Of a stretch of 64,000 nt of DNA, positions 9,267 through 17,429 are shown in pieces. The position numbers were made by a program, and so were the translations under genes. Each line of letters opens with the position of its first letter. Within the stretch, counting starts at the first letter, position 1. Under the pieces are notes generated by a model. The model did no database searches, was not told the DNA's origin, and was given only the letters and a program-made list of their open reading frames with translations. Source of the stretch: JAAFJT01 sp043744275 (GTDB lineage: Bacteria > Bacteroidota > Bacteroidia > Chitinophagales > Saprospiraceae); NCBI GenBank assembly GCA_043744275.1, contig JAYTUY010000077.1, forward strand, positions 1 to 64,000. Reading direction: 5' to 3'.

Positions 9267-11117
9267 TTATATCAAACCCTCCAAATCACCACCTTCAGCA
9301 AATAATTTATCCACCCTTTCAGCTACTTTTTTATCTGGAATCAACTCAGGTGCATGATGCGGCTTGATGCGGGCATCAATAATCAGTGTTTCGCAACCCC
9401 AATGCTTGAATTGAGTCGATGCTCGAACGCCATGTATATCATGCGAAGGATTCGCTCGCGTGAACGTGACCCAAACAAAATTATTGACGGTTTGAGCCGT
9501 AAACGCGCTATTATCTACCATTAAAATCAAGGGAATATGTTTTAAATCAAATTTTTCAAGGGACTTTGATAAATCCTCAGCTTGGGCATACCCCTCAGTA
9601 TGAGAGGCAAATTTTGGAGATTTTATCGCTAAAATGCCTTTTTGAACAAAAACAGGCTCACTAAATCCGACGGGCAAATTAAAATTTTCAGGCAATTCAG
9701 TTTTAAGTTCTCTCCTTTTTTCTCCACAAGCCGCCACCACAACCTTTGAACCTTCATTCCAACCCGTGCCTGAATAATCGAGTGTATCAATAGTTGTACG
9801 TGTTTGAAAATGTATATCTCGTTGTAAATCAATGCGTTCTAAAATAAAATTAAAGAAATCGGGTATGTTTTTAGTGGATAGTGTAGGCTCTCCCCCTTTG
9901 TGGGGAGGGTGGGCAGCAGCAATAAATAAAAACTTTGCTAAACTCGTTTGTCCGCTGCCTAAAATATGGTTGGCGATAGTCAAAATCTCTTCTGGTTTAC
10001 GCTCTCTAAAAGGCATATATCGCTCTTGACCAATCGCCAAAAGCAAGGGATGTACACCAGCCGCATCCACTGCATGAATCTCCACAAGACCTGGAAATTC
10101 AGCCGCAGCCAATGGTTTTACTATATTATGAATCATATAACCAAAACTCGAATCTTCCGCAGGCGGACGACCCACCGCAGAAAAATGCCATAATGCATCC
10201 TTCCGATGATAGACATGCTCAACATCCATAACAGGAAAATCATGCTCCAAAGAATAGTACCCTAAATGGTCGCCAAAGGGTCCTTCGGGCTTTTTTTCGC
10301 CCTTGCGAATCACGCCCGTAATGACAAAATCAGCATCCGATGATATGACCGACCCCTCAGTATTTCGAGCATATCTGAACCGCCGACCACCCAACATACC
10401 TGCAAAAAGAGCCTCTGGCAAACCTTCAGGCAAAGGGAAAATAGCCGACAGTGCATGGCTCGGAGGACCCCCTATAAACACCGAACAACGGAAGGGTTCA
10501 TCCAGCCGATTGTACTTCTCATGATGCACGCCTATGCCTCTGTGAATTTGATAATGTAAGCCAATTTCTTTATTTGTAATATATTCATTGCCAGAGAGTT
10601 GTATGCGATACATGCCTATATTGCTGCCCATGATACCACGCTTGTCAGGGTCTTCGGAATATACTTGTGGGAGTGTAACAAACGCTCCGCCATCCATAGG
10701 CCAGGACTTGACTTGCGGCAATTTATCAATGGTCGTTTCACCATAATTGACGGGCGACATACTGAGGGGTATGCGCATCGGCAAAGCAGTGAGAGCCGTA
10801 AAAGGTGCGCCGAGATACCGCAGCGGTTTCTTCAAAAAAGCAGTTGGGTCGAGCTTGAGTTCAACGACTTTCTGAACTTTGGCGAGGGTATGTCGAAAGA
10901 GAAAATCAGTGCGCTCATAAGTGCCATAAAGATTGGAAACGGCTTTGAAAGGCGAGCCTTTGACGCGTTCAAACAATAGAGCAGGACCTTGTGCTTCAAA
11001 AACTCGGCGATGAATTTCCGCCATTTCCAAATTAGGGTCAACCTCCGTTTTGATGCGCTTCAATTTGCCATGTTTTTCTAAATCCAAAACGGCATCCCAT
11101 AGGCTTTTATAAGACAT
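9267..11117 (-). CDS. UbiD family (prenylated-FMN) decarboxylase
   Basis: 616 residues, matching UbiD-family decarboxylases of the menaquinone-pathway type found in Bacteroidota. UbiD enzymes remove a ring carboxylate using prenylated FMN. Family features include G-I-M-G-S-N-I-G-M-Y-R, I-G-G-P-P-S-H, E-G-P-F-G-D-H-L-G-Y-Y and the C-terminal D-I-H-G-V-R-A segment. Three copies of the window-wide motif are in frame: S-H-T-E-G (9590), R-N-T-E-G (10353) and I-P-L-S-M (10761). Near 9890 the protein contains H-P-P-H-K-G-G-E, encoded by a C-run/G-run hairpin that looks like an inserted short palindrome. A menaquinone role is inferred from family and phylum, not from neighbours. Confidence 0.88.
   Translation of the reverse strand: MSYKSLWDAVLDLEKHGKLKRIKTEVDPNLEMAEIHRRVFEAQGPALLFERVKGSPFKAVSNLYGTYERTDFLFRHTLAKVQKVVELKLDPTAFLKKPLRYLGAPFTALTALPMRIPLSMSPVNYGETTIDKLPQVKSWPMDGGAFVTLPQVYSEDPDKRGIMGSNIGMYRIQLSGNEYITNKEIGLHYQIHRGIGVHHEKYNRLDEPFRCSVFIGGPPSHALSAIFPLPEGLPEALFAGMLGGRRFRYARNTEGSVISSDADFVITGVIRKGEKKPEGPFGDHLGYYSLEHDFPVMDVEHVYHRKDALWHFSAVGRPPAEDSSFGYMIHNIVKPLAAAEFPGLVEIHAVDAAGVHPLLLAIGQERYMPFRERKPEEILTIANHILGSGQTSLAKFLFIAAAHPPHKGGEPTLSTKNIPDFFNFILERIDLQRDIHFQTRTTIDTLDYSGTGWNEGSKVVVAACGEKRRELKTELPENFNLPVGFSEPVFVQKGILAIKSPKFASHTEGYAQAEDLSKSLEKFDLKHIPLILMVDNSAFTAQTVNNFVWVTFTRANPSHDIHGVRASTQFKHWGCETLIIDARIKPHHAPELIPDKKVAERVDKLFAEGGDLEGLI
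9889..9911. repeat. Palindromic hairpin inside the ubiD-type gene
   Basis: CTCCCCC-TTTGT-GGGGAGG can pair over about 7 bases. It encodes P-P-H-K-G-G-E, a peptide that looks like an inserted loop. Confidence 0.5.
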
Positions 11118-11244
11118 AGTAGTTATTTGTTAATCGTTATTAGTTATTCGTACGCCTAATAATTGGCTTGTTTTATTATCGAACAAAAATAGATGGTTTG
11201 AGTTTTGAATTTTCAGAAAATAATGAAAGTTTAGTTATTAAATG

Positions 11245-11282
11245 AAAAAATCCGCCTCAAAATAATTGAGACGGATTTTTTT
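11245..11282. terminator. Bidirectional terminator candidate
   Basis: AAAATCCGCCTCAA pairs with TTGAGACGGATTTT around AATAA, with a T-run on the plus side and an A-run on the other. It lies just downstream of the minus-strand Uma2 gene. Confidence 0.75.
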
Positions 11283-11312
11283 ACAGGAAAATTTTCAATT
11301 CATGTCTTTATT

Positions 11313-11921
11313 TTAAATTTCAACATCTGTCTTTGCATCACCCAATTTGACGCGATGATAAATGTCAGAAAGTGCTATTTTTAGGTTAAAATCAGGTAAT
11401 TCAAGAATTTCATCAGACACTTCAAAATGACTAAATGTCCAATTATTGTCCTCACGACTATACAATTCTACATACATTTCTACTTGTGAAACAATGATAT
11501 AATATTTCAAACTGGACAAAGCCGTGTATTCTTTGCGTTTTGTAAAAGTATCTGTTCGCCATGAATCTTCTGAGGCAACTTCGACGATGATAATGGGTTT
11601 TTTGACCATGTAATCGTCTTCATCGTCACTTTCAGGTGTTACTAAAATATCGGGATACCGATAAAGCCCACTCTTTTTTATTTGAGCTTTTACATCATGA
11701 TTGTAAAGGAAATACCCTTGTTCTTCAAGGGTATCGTCCCATTTTTTAAGGATATTTTTAGAAATTTGATTGGCATTACGAGATTCTCCAGGCATTTCAA
11801 TGAGTTTTCCATAGTAAAATTCGTGGCGGGTTTTGGAATTTTTTTCCAATTCCAAATATTCCTCTACGGTGTATGTTTTTTCAGCAAGACTTGTTATCAT
11901 GTTTTTTATATTTAAAAGCAA
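11313..11921 (-). CDS. Uma2 family (DUF820) putative endonuclease
   Basis: 202 residues. Uma2 proteins have a PD-(D/E)XK nuclease fold and often occur alone or in many copies. Visible core: H-E-F-Y-Y-G-K-L-I-E-M-P, then R-Y-P-D-I-L-V-T (catalytic Asp) and I-I-I-V-E-V-A-S-E-D-S (catalytic Glu), followed by K-R-K-E-Y. A second possible start (M-I-T-S) lies 7 codons in. The gene is minus strand and flanked by gaps on both sides, so it is probably monocistronic. The biological target is unknown. Confidence 0.85.
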   Translation of the reverse strand: MLLNIKNMITSLAEKTYTVEEYLELEKNSKTRHEFYYGKLIEMPGESRNANQISKNILKKWDDTLEEQGYFLYNHDVKAQIKKSGLYRYPDILVTPESDDEDDYMVKKPIIIVEVASEDSWRTDTFTKRKEYTALSSLKYYIIVSQVEMYVELYSREDNNWTFSHFEVSDEILELPDFNLKIALSDIYHRVKLGDAKTDVEI

Positions 11922-11949
11922 ATTTAATTAAAAATTTTGATTTTAAAAA

Positions 11950-11964
11950 TACCCCCTCAGTATT
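11950..11964 (-). repeat. ACTGAGGGG motif copy, intergenic
   Basis: Full form TACCCCCTCAGTATT, between the divergent Uma2 and lipoprotein genes. Confidence 0.85.
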
Positions 11965-12049
11965 TGGGAGATAGATGTTAAATAATAGGCTTCTAAATAT
12001 TGATGATTAATTATAAATTTGCTTCTCAATTTTGCAAAATAACTATTTT

Positions 12050-12754
12050 ATGAAAATTATAAATATCTTCTCGATTACTCTTTTATTGCTCATAATAGCT
12101 TGTGATTCAAAGACTAATACATCTGAAAAATCGACAACTGAGGCGGCAGCTAAGACTGATGGCACTCAAGCAGATACTGAAGTGAAGCGGTATATCGGCT
12201 TGTTTTCTTATGGTAGTAAGGGCAGTTTTTTCCGTCCGTGTGGGCGTGATAGCATGATGTGGTCGGTAGTGGATTCAAGCGGTGAGATGGTTACGCGGTA
12301 TAAAACAGTCTATCAATATGGTTATGACAATCAATCTGTTATGGCTTTTATAGATGGTTCACTTTTAGGTAAATCAACTGAGGGGTCGGATAATGTATTG
12401 AAAATCAATAAGTTAGTGAAGCTGGAACAAAAAGATTGGGATGGCTATTGCATGGGTTTTGAATTTGTTATCTTTGGCAGTCAACCGTTTTGGGCAGTCG
12501 AAATTTCACCCAAAGAGCAATACATTGATTTTAATGATGAGGCGAATTTAAAATATCACCATTTTAAATATGTCAAACCAGTCATCGAAGGAGAAACTCG
12601 GACATATGAAACGGTTAGTTTTGATGGGCAAGAGACTTTGAAAATTGTCATAAAAAAAGGTCAGTGCAAGGATGATTCTAATCCGAAGCCTTATCCTTTT
12701 AGTGGGCAAGTTATTTTGAATGGGAAAATATATAATGGGTGTGCTCAGTGGTGA
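12050..12754 (+). CDS. Lipoprotein with COG3650-like C-terminal domain
   Basis: About 234 residues from the ATG at 12050; an upstream ATG at 12032 adds six residues but spoils the signal peptide. The hydrophobic segment ends in the lipobox L-I-I-A-C, so it is a likely lipoprotein. The C-terminal half contains G-S-Q-P-F-W-A-V-E-I and ends P-Y-P-F-S-G-Q-V...Y-N-G-C-A, as in the uncharacterised COG3650 family of envelope proteins. The function is unknown. One motif copy at 12377 encodes S-T-E-G-S. Confidence 0.75.
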   Translation: MKIINIFSITLLLLIIACDSKTNTSEKSTTEAAAKTDGTQADTEVKRYIGLFSYGSKGSFFRPCGRDSMMWSVVDSSGEMVTRYKTVYQYGYDNQSVMAFIDGSLLGKSTEGSDNVLKINKLVKLEQKDWDGYCMGFEFVIFGSQPFWAVEISPKEQYIDFNDEANLKYHHFKYVKPVIEGETRTYETVSFDGQETLKIVIKKGQCKDDSNPKPYPFSGQVILNGKIYNGCAQW

Positions 12755-12765
12755 CCCCCTCAGTA
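12753..12765 (-). repeat. ACTGAGGGG motif copy at the lipoprotein stop codon
   Basis: GACCCCCTCAGTA, overlapping the TGA stop of the lipoprotein gene and just upstream of the ATPase gene promoter. Confidence 0.8.
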
Positions 12766-12791
12766 ATTGATGTATTTTTAATGAAAATTTG

Positions 12792-12799
12792 TACTTTTG
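12792..12799 (+). promoter_or_regulatory. Candidate -7 box of the ATPase/DUF4435 operon
   Basis: TACTTTTG fits TAnnTTTG and ends 6 bases before the ATG at 12806, implying a very short or absent leader. A TTG lies 22 bases upstream. Confidence 0.5.
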
Positions 12800-12805
12800 T
12801 AAAAA

Positions 12806-13735
12806 ATGAAAGAAGTGGAAAAGCAAGATTTGAAATATATTGAAAGCATAGAAATCAAAGGACTTTGGGGTCGTTATGATGTGGATTGGAAGTTGAATCC
12901 TGATGTCAATATTCTTGTGGGCGAGAATGGGACGGGCAAGAGTACGGTATTGAAGGCTCTTGAAAGAGTGAAAAATGTTATTAATGATAGTAAAAATACT
13001 TCACTTCATGTCGAATTTGACAATGATATTTATATAAGTACTCTAAAAATATCTATTAATATTAAGAAAGAAAATACTTATATTTATTTAAATCAAGGAC
13101 GTTTTTTTAATCACAAACAATCTGTTTCTGTTGGACTGCAAGATATAAATTCACTTCCTAAAATAGATTACATCAGAACATTTGATAACATTCTTAATAT
13201 TTCGGATATTGATAGGAAATTTAATCCTGAATTAGAAACAGAACTTGACTTTTATATTAAAAAGGCAATTGAATTGTATAAAGATTTTCAAATAGATCTC
13301 TCAAAGAAGATAATAAATCAAAAACAAAATCCTGATAAAGTTTTTTCAAAAAAGAAGTATTTTATTGATACAATCAATAGACTTGTTTCTAAGACAGGTA
13401 AGGTTTTAGATGAAGACGAAAATGGGATTATTTTTTTATTAGATGGCAAACCGATTAAAACTTATGAGTTATCCTCTGGTGAAAAGCAATTATTACTAAT
13501 ATTATTAACTGTTTTAAATCAAGATGAAAAACCATCCATTTTATTAATGGATGAACCTGAAATATCGTTACATCTCCGTTGGCAATACGAATTAATTGAA
13601 ATATTGAGGACACTGAACCCGAATTGCCAATTAATTATTGCGACACATTCGCCGAGTATATTTGGTAAAGGTTGGAGAGATAAAGTGAAGTTTATAGATG
13701 AAATTATACCTCAATTGAAAAAAATAGAAGTATGA
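12806..13735 (+). CDS. AAA/ABC-type ATPase, PARIS/OLD-like defence module
   Basis: 309 residues. The Walker A loop is G39-E-N-G-T-G-K-S-T47. The signature is L-S-S-G-E-K-Q (about 222), Walker B is L-L-M-D-E-P-E (about 245-251) and the switch histidine is in I-I-A-T-H-S-P. This is the SMC/Rad50-like architecture of AAA_15/AAA_21 ATPases. Its stop overlaps the start of a DUF4435 gene by 4 bases. An ATPase followed by DUF4435 is the arrangement of the PARIS anti-phage system (AriA-AriB), but this ATPase is shorter than I expect for AriA, so I call it PARIS-like. It contains no motif copy. Confidence 0.8.
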   Translation: MKEVEKQDLKYIESIEIKGLWGRYDVDWKLNPDVNILVGENGTGKSTVLKALERVKNVINDSKNTSLHVEFDNDIYISTLKISINIKKENTYIYLNQGRFFNHKQSVSVGLQDINSLPKIDYIRTFDNILNISDIDRKFNPELETELDFYIKKAIELYKDFQIDLSKKIINQKQNPDKVFSKKKYFIDTINRLVSKTGKVLDEDENGIIFLLDGKPIKTYELSSGEKQLLLILLTVLNQDEKPSILLMDEPEISLHLRWQYELIEILRTLNPNCQLIIATHSPSIFGKGWRDKVKFIDEIIPQLKKIEV

Positions 13736-14652
13736 ATGATTTAGAGTTAGAAGCACAATATTTTAAAGATTCTGTGTTTCAATTAGGTAAAAATGTTGGT
13801 GTGCGTATAGAAGCTAAATCAGATGAACCGTTTTGGTCTTTCGTTTTCAAAAAGATTTTGCCGCATTTGAAGCCTGAATTTTATCCTCAATGTTACCAAT
13901 TCCCCTCACCAAATACAGCAGGGAAAAAATGTGTTTTGCTTTTAAAAGAGTTTGCTGACAAAGAGTTGGCATTATGTGTTGATAGCGATTATGATTATTT
14001 ATTGGAAAATCAAAATTTGAATCATTCCTTTATTTTTCAAACTTATGCTTACTCTTTTGAGAATTATCACTGTTTTTCACAAAATTTGAAAAAAGTTTTT
14101 CAAACTATTGTGAATACTGAGGGGGTAGATTTTGATTTTGAATATTTTTTAAAAGAATATTCAAACAATATTTATGAGTTATTGATTCAATCATTGTGGA
14201 CAGCATCACAGCAGCCTACAAACGTTATAAAAATAGAAGAAAAATTTGGTAAGGATATTATGCTTCCCAAGCATTTTAAATCAAAATCAATTGTGCAAAT
14301 TTTAGCTGAATTTAAGCTTCATATTGAGACAAAAATTAAAAATAATGTGCATCCAACAGACTCTTTTAAAAATAAATTAACTTCACTGGATTTGACACCT
14401 GAAAATGCCTATTTATTTGCAAGAGGAAAAAATGTGTATTCGAATATTGTGATTTTACTCAATCATTTGAAAGAGAATTTTAAAAATCAAATCATAGTTG
14501 AAACTGAAAATAGGCTTGATAAAAATACTCAAAGGCAAAGCATTTTCAAAGAATTTAAGAAGGCTGATGAATGTTTAAAAAAGAATTTAGATTTTAAAGA
14601 GTGTTTTCTTTTTAAAAAATTAGAACAAGATTTAATTAAGTCATTTCAATAA
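13732..14652 (+). CDS. DUF4435/TOPRIM putative nuclease
   Basis: 306 residues. The TOPRIM-type acidic residues are visible: E27 in R-I-E-A-K-S-D-E-P-F-W, and D84, D86 and D88 in C-V-D-S-D-Y-D-Y. DUF4435 proteins such as AriB act as toxic nucleases released or activated by their ATPase partner. The start overlaps the ATPase stop (ATGA), indicating coupled translation. thyA begins directly after the stop codon. One motif copy at 14116 encodes N-T-E-G-V, so the gene has either been in this genome a while or came from a relative carrying the same motif. Confidence 0.78.
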   Translation: MNDLELEAQYFKDSVFQLGKNVGVRIEAKSDEPFWSFVFKKILPHLKPEFYPQCYQFPSPNTAGKKCVLLLKEFADKELALCVDSDYDYLLENQNLNHSFIFQTYAYSFENYHCFSQNLKKVFQTIVNTEGVDFDFEYFLKEYSNNIYELLIQSLWTASQQPTNVIKIEEKFGKDIMLPKHFKSKSIVQILAEFKLHIETKIKNNVHPTDSFKNKLTSLDLTPENAYLFARGKNVYSNIVILLNHLKENFKNQIIVETENRLDKNTQRQSIFKEFKKADECLKKNLDFKECFLFKKLEQDLIKSFQ

Positions 14653-15447
14653 ATGAAACAATACCACGATTTATTAAAACATATCCTCGACAACGGCACT
14701 GAGAAGTCGGATAGGACTGGAACAGGGACGAAAGCGGTCTTTGGCTATCAAACGCGATTTAACTTAGCGGAAGGCTTTCCGATGGTGACGACTAAGAAAT
14801 TGCATTTGAAATCAATCGTTTATGAATTACTTTGGTTTTTAATGGGTGATACAAATGTCGCTTATTTGAATCAACATGGCGTTTCGATTTGGAATGAATG
14901 GGCAAATACTGAGGGGGAGCTGGGTCCCGTGTATGGTAAGCAGTGGCGCAGTTGGGAAGGGGCAAATGGCGAAACGGTTGACCAAATTACGTGGCTCATC
15001 AATGAGATAAAACGCAATCCTGATTCACGGCGTTTGGTAGTGTCTGCTTGGAATCCTGTGGATTTGCCTCAAATGGCGTTGTCGCCTTGCCATTGTCTGT
15101 TCCAATTTTATGTGGCGGATGGGAAGTTGAGTTGTCAATTGTATCAGCGGTCGGCGGATTCGTTTTTGGGTGTGCCTTTCAATATTGCTTCTTATGCGCT
15201 TTTGACGATGATGGTAGCGCAGGTGTGTGACCTCGAATTAGGTGATTTCATTCATACTTTTGGAGATTTACACCTTTATAATAATCATATCGAACAAGCG
15301 CAATTGCAACTCAGCCGCGAACCGCACCCTTTGCCGACGATGAAAATCAACCCCTCAGTAAAAAACATCTTTGACTTCAAATTTGATGATTTTACTTTAG
15401 AGAATTATCATCCACATCCACATATTAAAGCAGCAGTAGCTGTTTAA
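14653..15447 (+). CDS. thyA: Thymidylate synthase
   Basis: 264 residues, the same length as the E. coli enzyme. It converts dUMP and methylene-THF to dTMP. The nucleophile is C146 in S-P-C-H-C, and Q-R-S-A-D-S-F-L-G-V-P-F-N and the Y-N-N-H region are intact. It starts on the base after the DUF4435 stop, so it is probably co-transcribed with the defence-like pair. Two motif copies are in frame: N85-T-E-G-E (14907), where other ThyA proteins usually have a D-E-N-G-type sequence of equal length, and N-P-S-V-K (15350). No folA lies beside it. Confidence 0.98.
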   Translation: MKQYHDLLKHILDNGTEKSDRTGTGTKAVFGYQTRFNLAEGFPMVTTKKLHLKSIVYELLWFLMGDTNVAYLNQHGVSIWNEWANTEGELGPVYGKQWRSWEGANGETVDQITWLINEIKRNPDSRRLVVSAWNPVDLPQMALSPCHCLFQFYVADGKLSCQLYQRSADSFLGVPFNIASYALLTMMVAQVCDLELGDFIHTFGDLHLYNNHIEQAQLQLSREPHPLPTMKINPSVKNIFDFKFDDFTLENYHPHPHIKAAVAV

Positions 15448-15590
15448 ACATGGGTAATAGGTAATTTGTAATGGGTAATCATGGGTAATAGGTAATTTGT
15501 AATGGGTAATCATGGGTAATTTGTAATGGGTAATTTGTAATGGATAGCATTACTTATTACCCATTACTCATTACCCATATTTCAATGTGG
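15448..15590. repeat. GGTAAT tandem array with inverted partner
   Basis: Units such as CATGGGTAATAGGTAATTTG repeat about four times, then TTACTTATTACCCATTACTC reads as their reverse complement. The stretch can form a long hairpin after thyA. The rest of the gap to 15915 holds an AT-rich promoter region and no gene. Confidence 0.8.
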
Positions 15591-15812
15591 AAAACTTTTT
15601 TAATAAAATGACGAAATTTAATTTGCTGGACATATATGGATTTCTATATTTGCGGCTTCAAACGTCAAATTTGTGTCAGAATTTAAAAAGCAGCCAATGA
15701 ATCGGGTTTTTATGGCAATTTTAATTTGGTAAAACAAAGAATATTAAAGAGTCAACAGAATTATGTTTTTTATTTAGAATATCTCTAAATAGTTTTAACA
15801 TATCCTTAACTA

Positions 15813-15843
15813 TTTGGAAAAATAGACTCGAATTGTATTTTTG
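15813..15843 (+). promoter_or_regulatory. Promoter of the ACIII/oxidase operon
   Basis: TTTG at 15813, a 19-base spacer and TATTTTTG at 15836 match the Bacteroidota consensus exactly. The leader to the actA start would be about 65 bases. Confidence 0.65.
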
Positions 15844-15915
15844 CGTGACAATTAGATGACACATTGACATTTTTTGGAATATTAGAAAGAATTATAAAAA
15901 TTAAATTCTATACGA

Positions 15916-17322
15916 ATGAGGTCTAAGTTATTGAGAATCAGGCTGTTATACTTTATTTTATTCGCTTTTCTTTCTGTTCAGCTATCTGCTGCAGATGCTG
16001 CCGTTGGCAAAACGTTGTTCATTAATAATTGTGCAACTTGTCACAATAAGAATATGAAAGATAAGCTAACGGGTCCCGCATTAGGTGGTGTCGAAACTCG
16101 TTGGGAAAGTAAAGCCAAATTATATTCTTGGATTCGCAACTCTCAAGCAGTGATTGCTTCAGGCGATGCTTATGCAGTAAAGCTCTACAGTGACTATGGT
16201 AAATCCCAAATGACGGCTTTCCCAAATTTGAAAGATGCAGATATTGATAATATTTTAGCTTATATCGCTGCACAATTGATATCTAAACCACCCCCAACTG
16301 TTACAAGTGGAGGTGATGGTACAGGTGCTCCTGTGAAAGAAGATAACTCCTTATTATATGGTGTTGCCTTTTTTCTATTAGCAGCTTTGTCTTTGGTATT
16401 GGGTCGCATCATCAACAATTTGAATCGCACAGCAGCTGAAAAAGCGGGTCAATCTTTTGTAGAAAAAACATGGGTTGATGTGATGACAAGCAAGGGTGTT
16501 ATTGGATTTGTCGTTTTTGCTTTGGTTGTTTTAGGAGGTTATACGACAGTGAATAATGCTATTTCTTTAGGTCGTTCTCAAAATTATGCACCTGAGCAAC
16601 CGATTAAATTTTCCCATGCGACTCACGCAGGTTTGAATAAAATAGATTGTAATTATTGCCACGACGGTGCTCGCCGTTCTAAGCAATCTGTTATTCCTGC
16701 TACAAATACTTGTATGAATTGCCATAAAGCTATTAAAGTAGGTTCTGAATATAAAACTGCTGAATTGACGAAGATTTATGTTTCAGCAGGTTTTGACCCT
16801 TCTACTGATAAGTATATTGAAAATTATGACAATTTGAAAGAAGAAGAAGTGGCTGCTATTTTCAAAAAATGGATTTCTACAAAATATCGTGAAGAGCGCA
16901 GTATTGATGCAGTGGGTGGTGCTAATTCTGATGAGAAATTATTTGTTAATGATCAATGGGATAATATTACAGCTTCTTTGAAAACAAAATATAAAGATAA
17001 AGTACAAGGACCTATTGAATGGGTACGCTTACATAATCTACCAGATCATGTTTATTTCAATCATGCACAGCACGTAGCAGTTGGCAAGGTTGAATGTCAA
17101 AAATGTCATGGACCTGTAGAGAAAATGGCTGTTTTGAAGCAATATGCCCCCCTCAGTATGGGCTGGTGTATCAATTGCCACAGAGAAACTGAGGTGAAAT
17201 TTAAGGACAACGATTACTATAAATCTTTCGAGCGTTACCATGAAGAAATGAAAAAAGGCAAGCGCGAGAAGGTGACAGTTGAAGATATTGGTGGTTTGGA
17301 ATGCCAAAAATGCCACTATTAA
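15916..17322 (+). CDS. actA: Alternative complex III subunit A, multiheme cytochrome c
   Basis: 468 residues. ActA is the periplasmic electron-transfer subunit of the quinol-oxidising ACIII. Six CxxCH heme sites are visible, at C39, C245, C266, C394, C418 and C463. An N-terminal signal (about 1-25) precedes a monoheme domain, then two membrane segments (about 145-165 and 190-210), then the pentaheme part. The textbook ActA is pentaheme, so the N-terminal heme domain is an extra module; whether this is standard in Bacteroidota I cannot confirm. First gene of a long operon. One motif copy at 17147 encodes A-P-L-S-M within the heme domain. Confidence 0.93.
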   Translation: MRSKLLRIRLLYFILFAFLSVQLSAADAAVGKTLFINNCATCHNKNMKDKLTGPALGGVETRWESKAKLYSWIRNSQAVIASGDAYAVKLYSDYGKSQMTAFPNLKDADIDNILAYIAAQLISKPPPTVTSGGDGTGAPVKEDNSLLYGVAFFLLAALSLVLGRIINNLNRTAAEKAGQSFVEKTWVDVMTSKGVIGFVVFALVVLGGYTTVNNAISLGRSQNYAPEQPIKFSHATHAGLNKIDCNYCHDGARRSKQSVIPATNTCMNCHKAIKVGSEYKTAELTKIYVSAGFDPSTDKYIENYDNLKEEEVAAIFKKWISTKYREERSIDAVGGANSDEKLFVNDQWDNITASLKTKYKDKVQGPIEWVRLHNLPDHVYFNHAQHVAVGKVECQKCHGPVEKMAVLKQYAPLSMGWCINCHRETEVKFKDNDYYKSFERYHEEMKKGKREKVTVEDIGGLECQKCHY

Positions 17323-17324
17323 TA

Positions 17325-17402
17325 ATGATGAATGATAAATTATGAATGATAAATACCCCTCAGTATTAAGATTCATAATTCATCATTCATAATTCATCAT
17401 TT
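17325..17402. repeat. GATGAATGATAAAT inverted array flanking a motif copy
   Basis: AATGATGAATGATAAATTAT and following repeats on the left are mirrored by ATTCATAATTCATCATTC on the right. The centre (17354-17367) is the motif TACCCCTCAGTATT, which would sit in the loop of the hairpin between actA and actB. Confidence 0.75.
17354..17367 (-). repeat. ACTGAGGGG motif copy, actA-actB gap
   Basis: TACCCCTCAGTATT with four Cs, at the centre of an inverted repeat. Confidence 0.85.
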
Positions 17403-17429
17403 TAAAATTTAATTTTCAATTTATATAAG

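Noticed and set aside
10599..10979. A 126-codon plus-strand ORF inside the ubiD-type gene, and similar long antisense ORFs under eno and the oxidoreductase
   Set aside because: They lie entirely opposite well-supported genes, have no family resemblance, and arise from the codon bias of the true strand.
9224..12799. The motif as a -33 promoter element (it lies just upstream of the -7 boxes of era, the ATPase gene and ung)
   Set aside because: The distance from the CTCAG part to the -7 box differs (about 19, 28 and 17 bases), most intergenic copies have no -7 box at a fitting distance, and two thirds of copies are inside genes.
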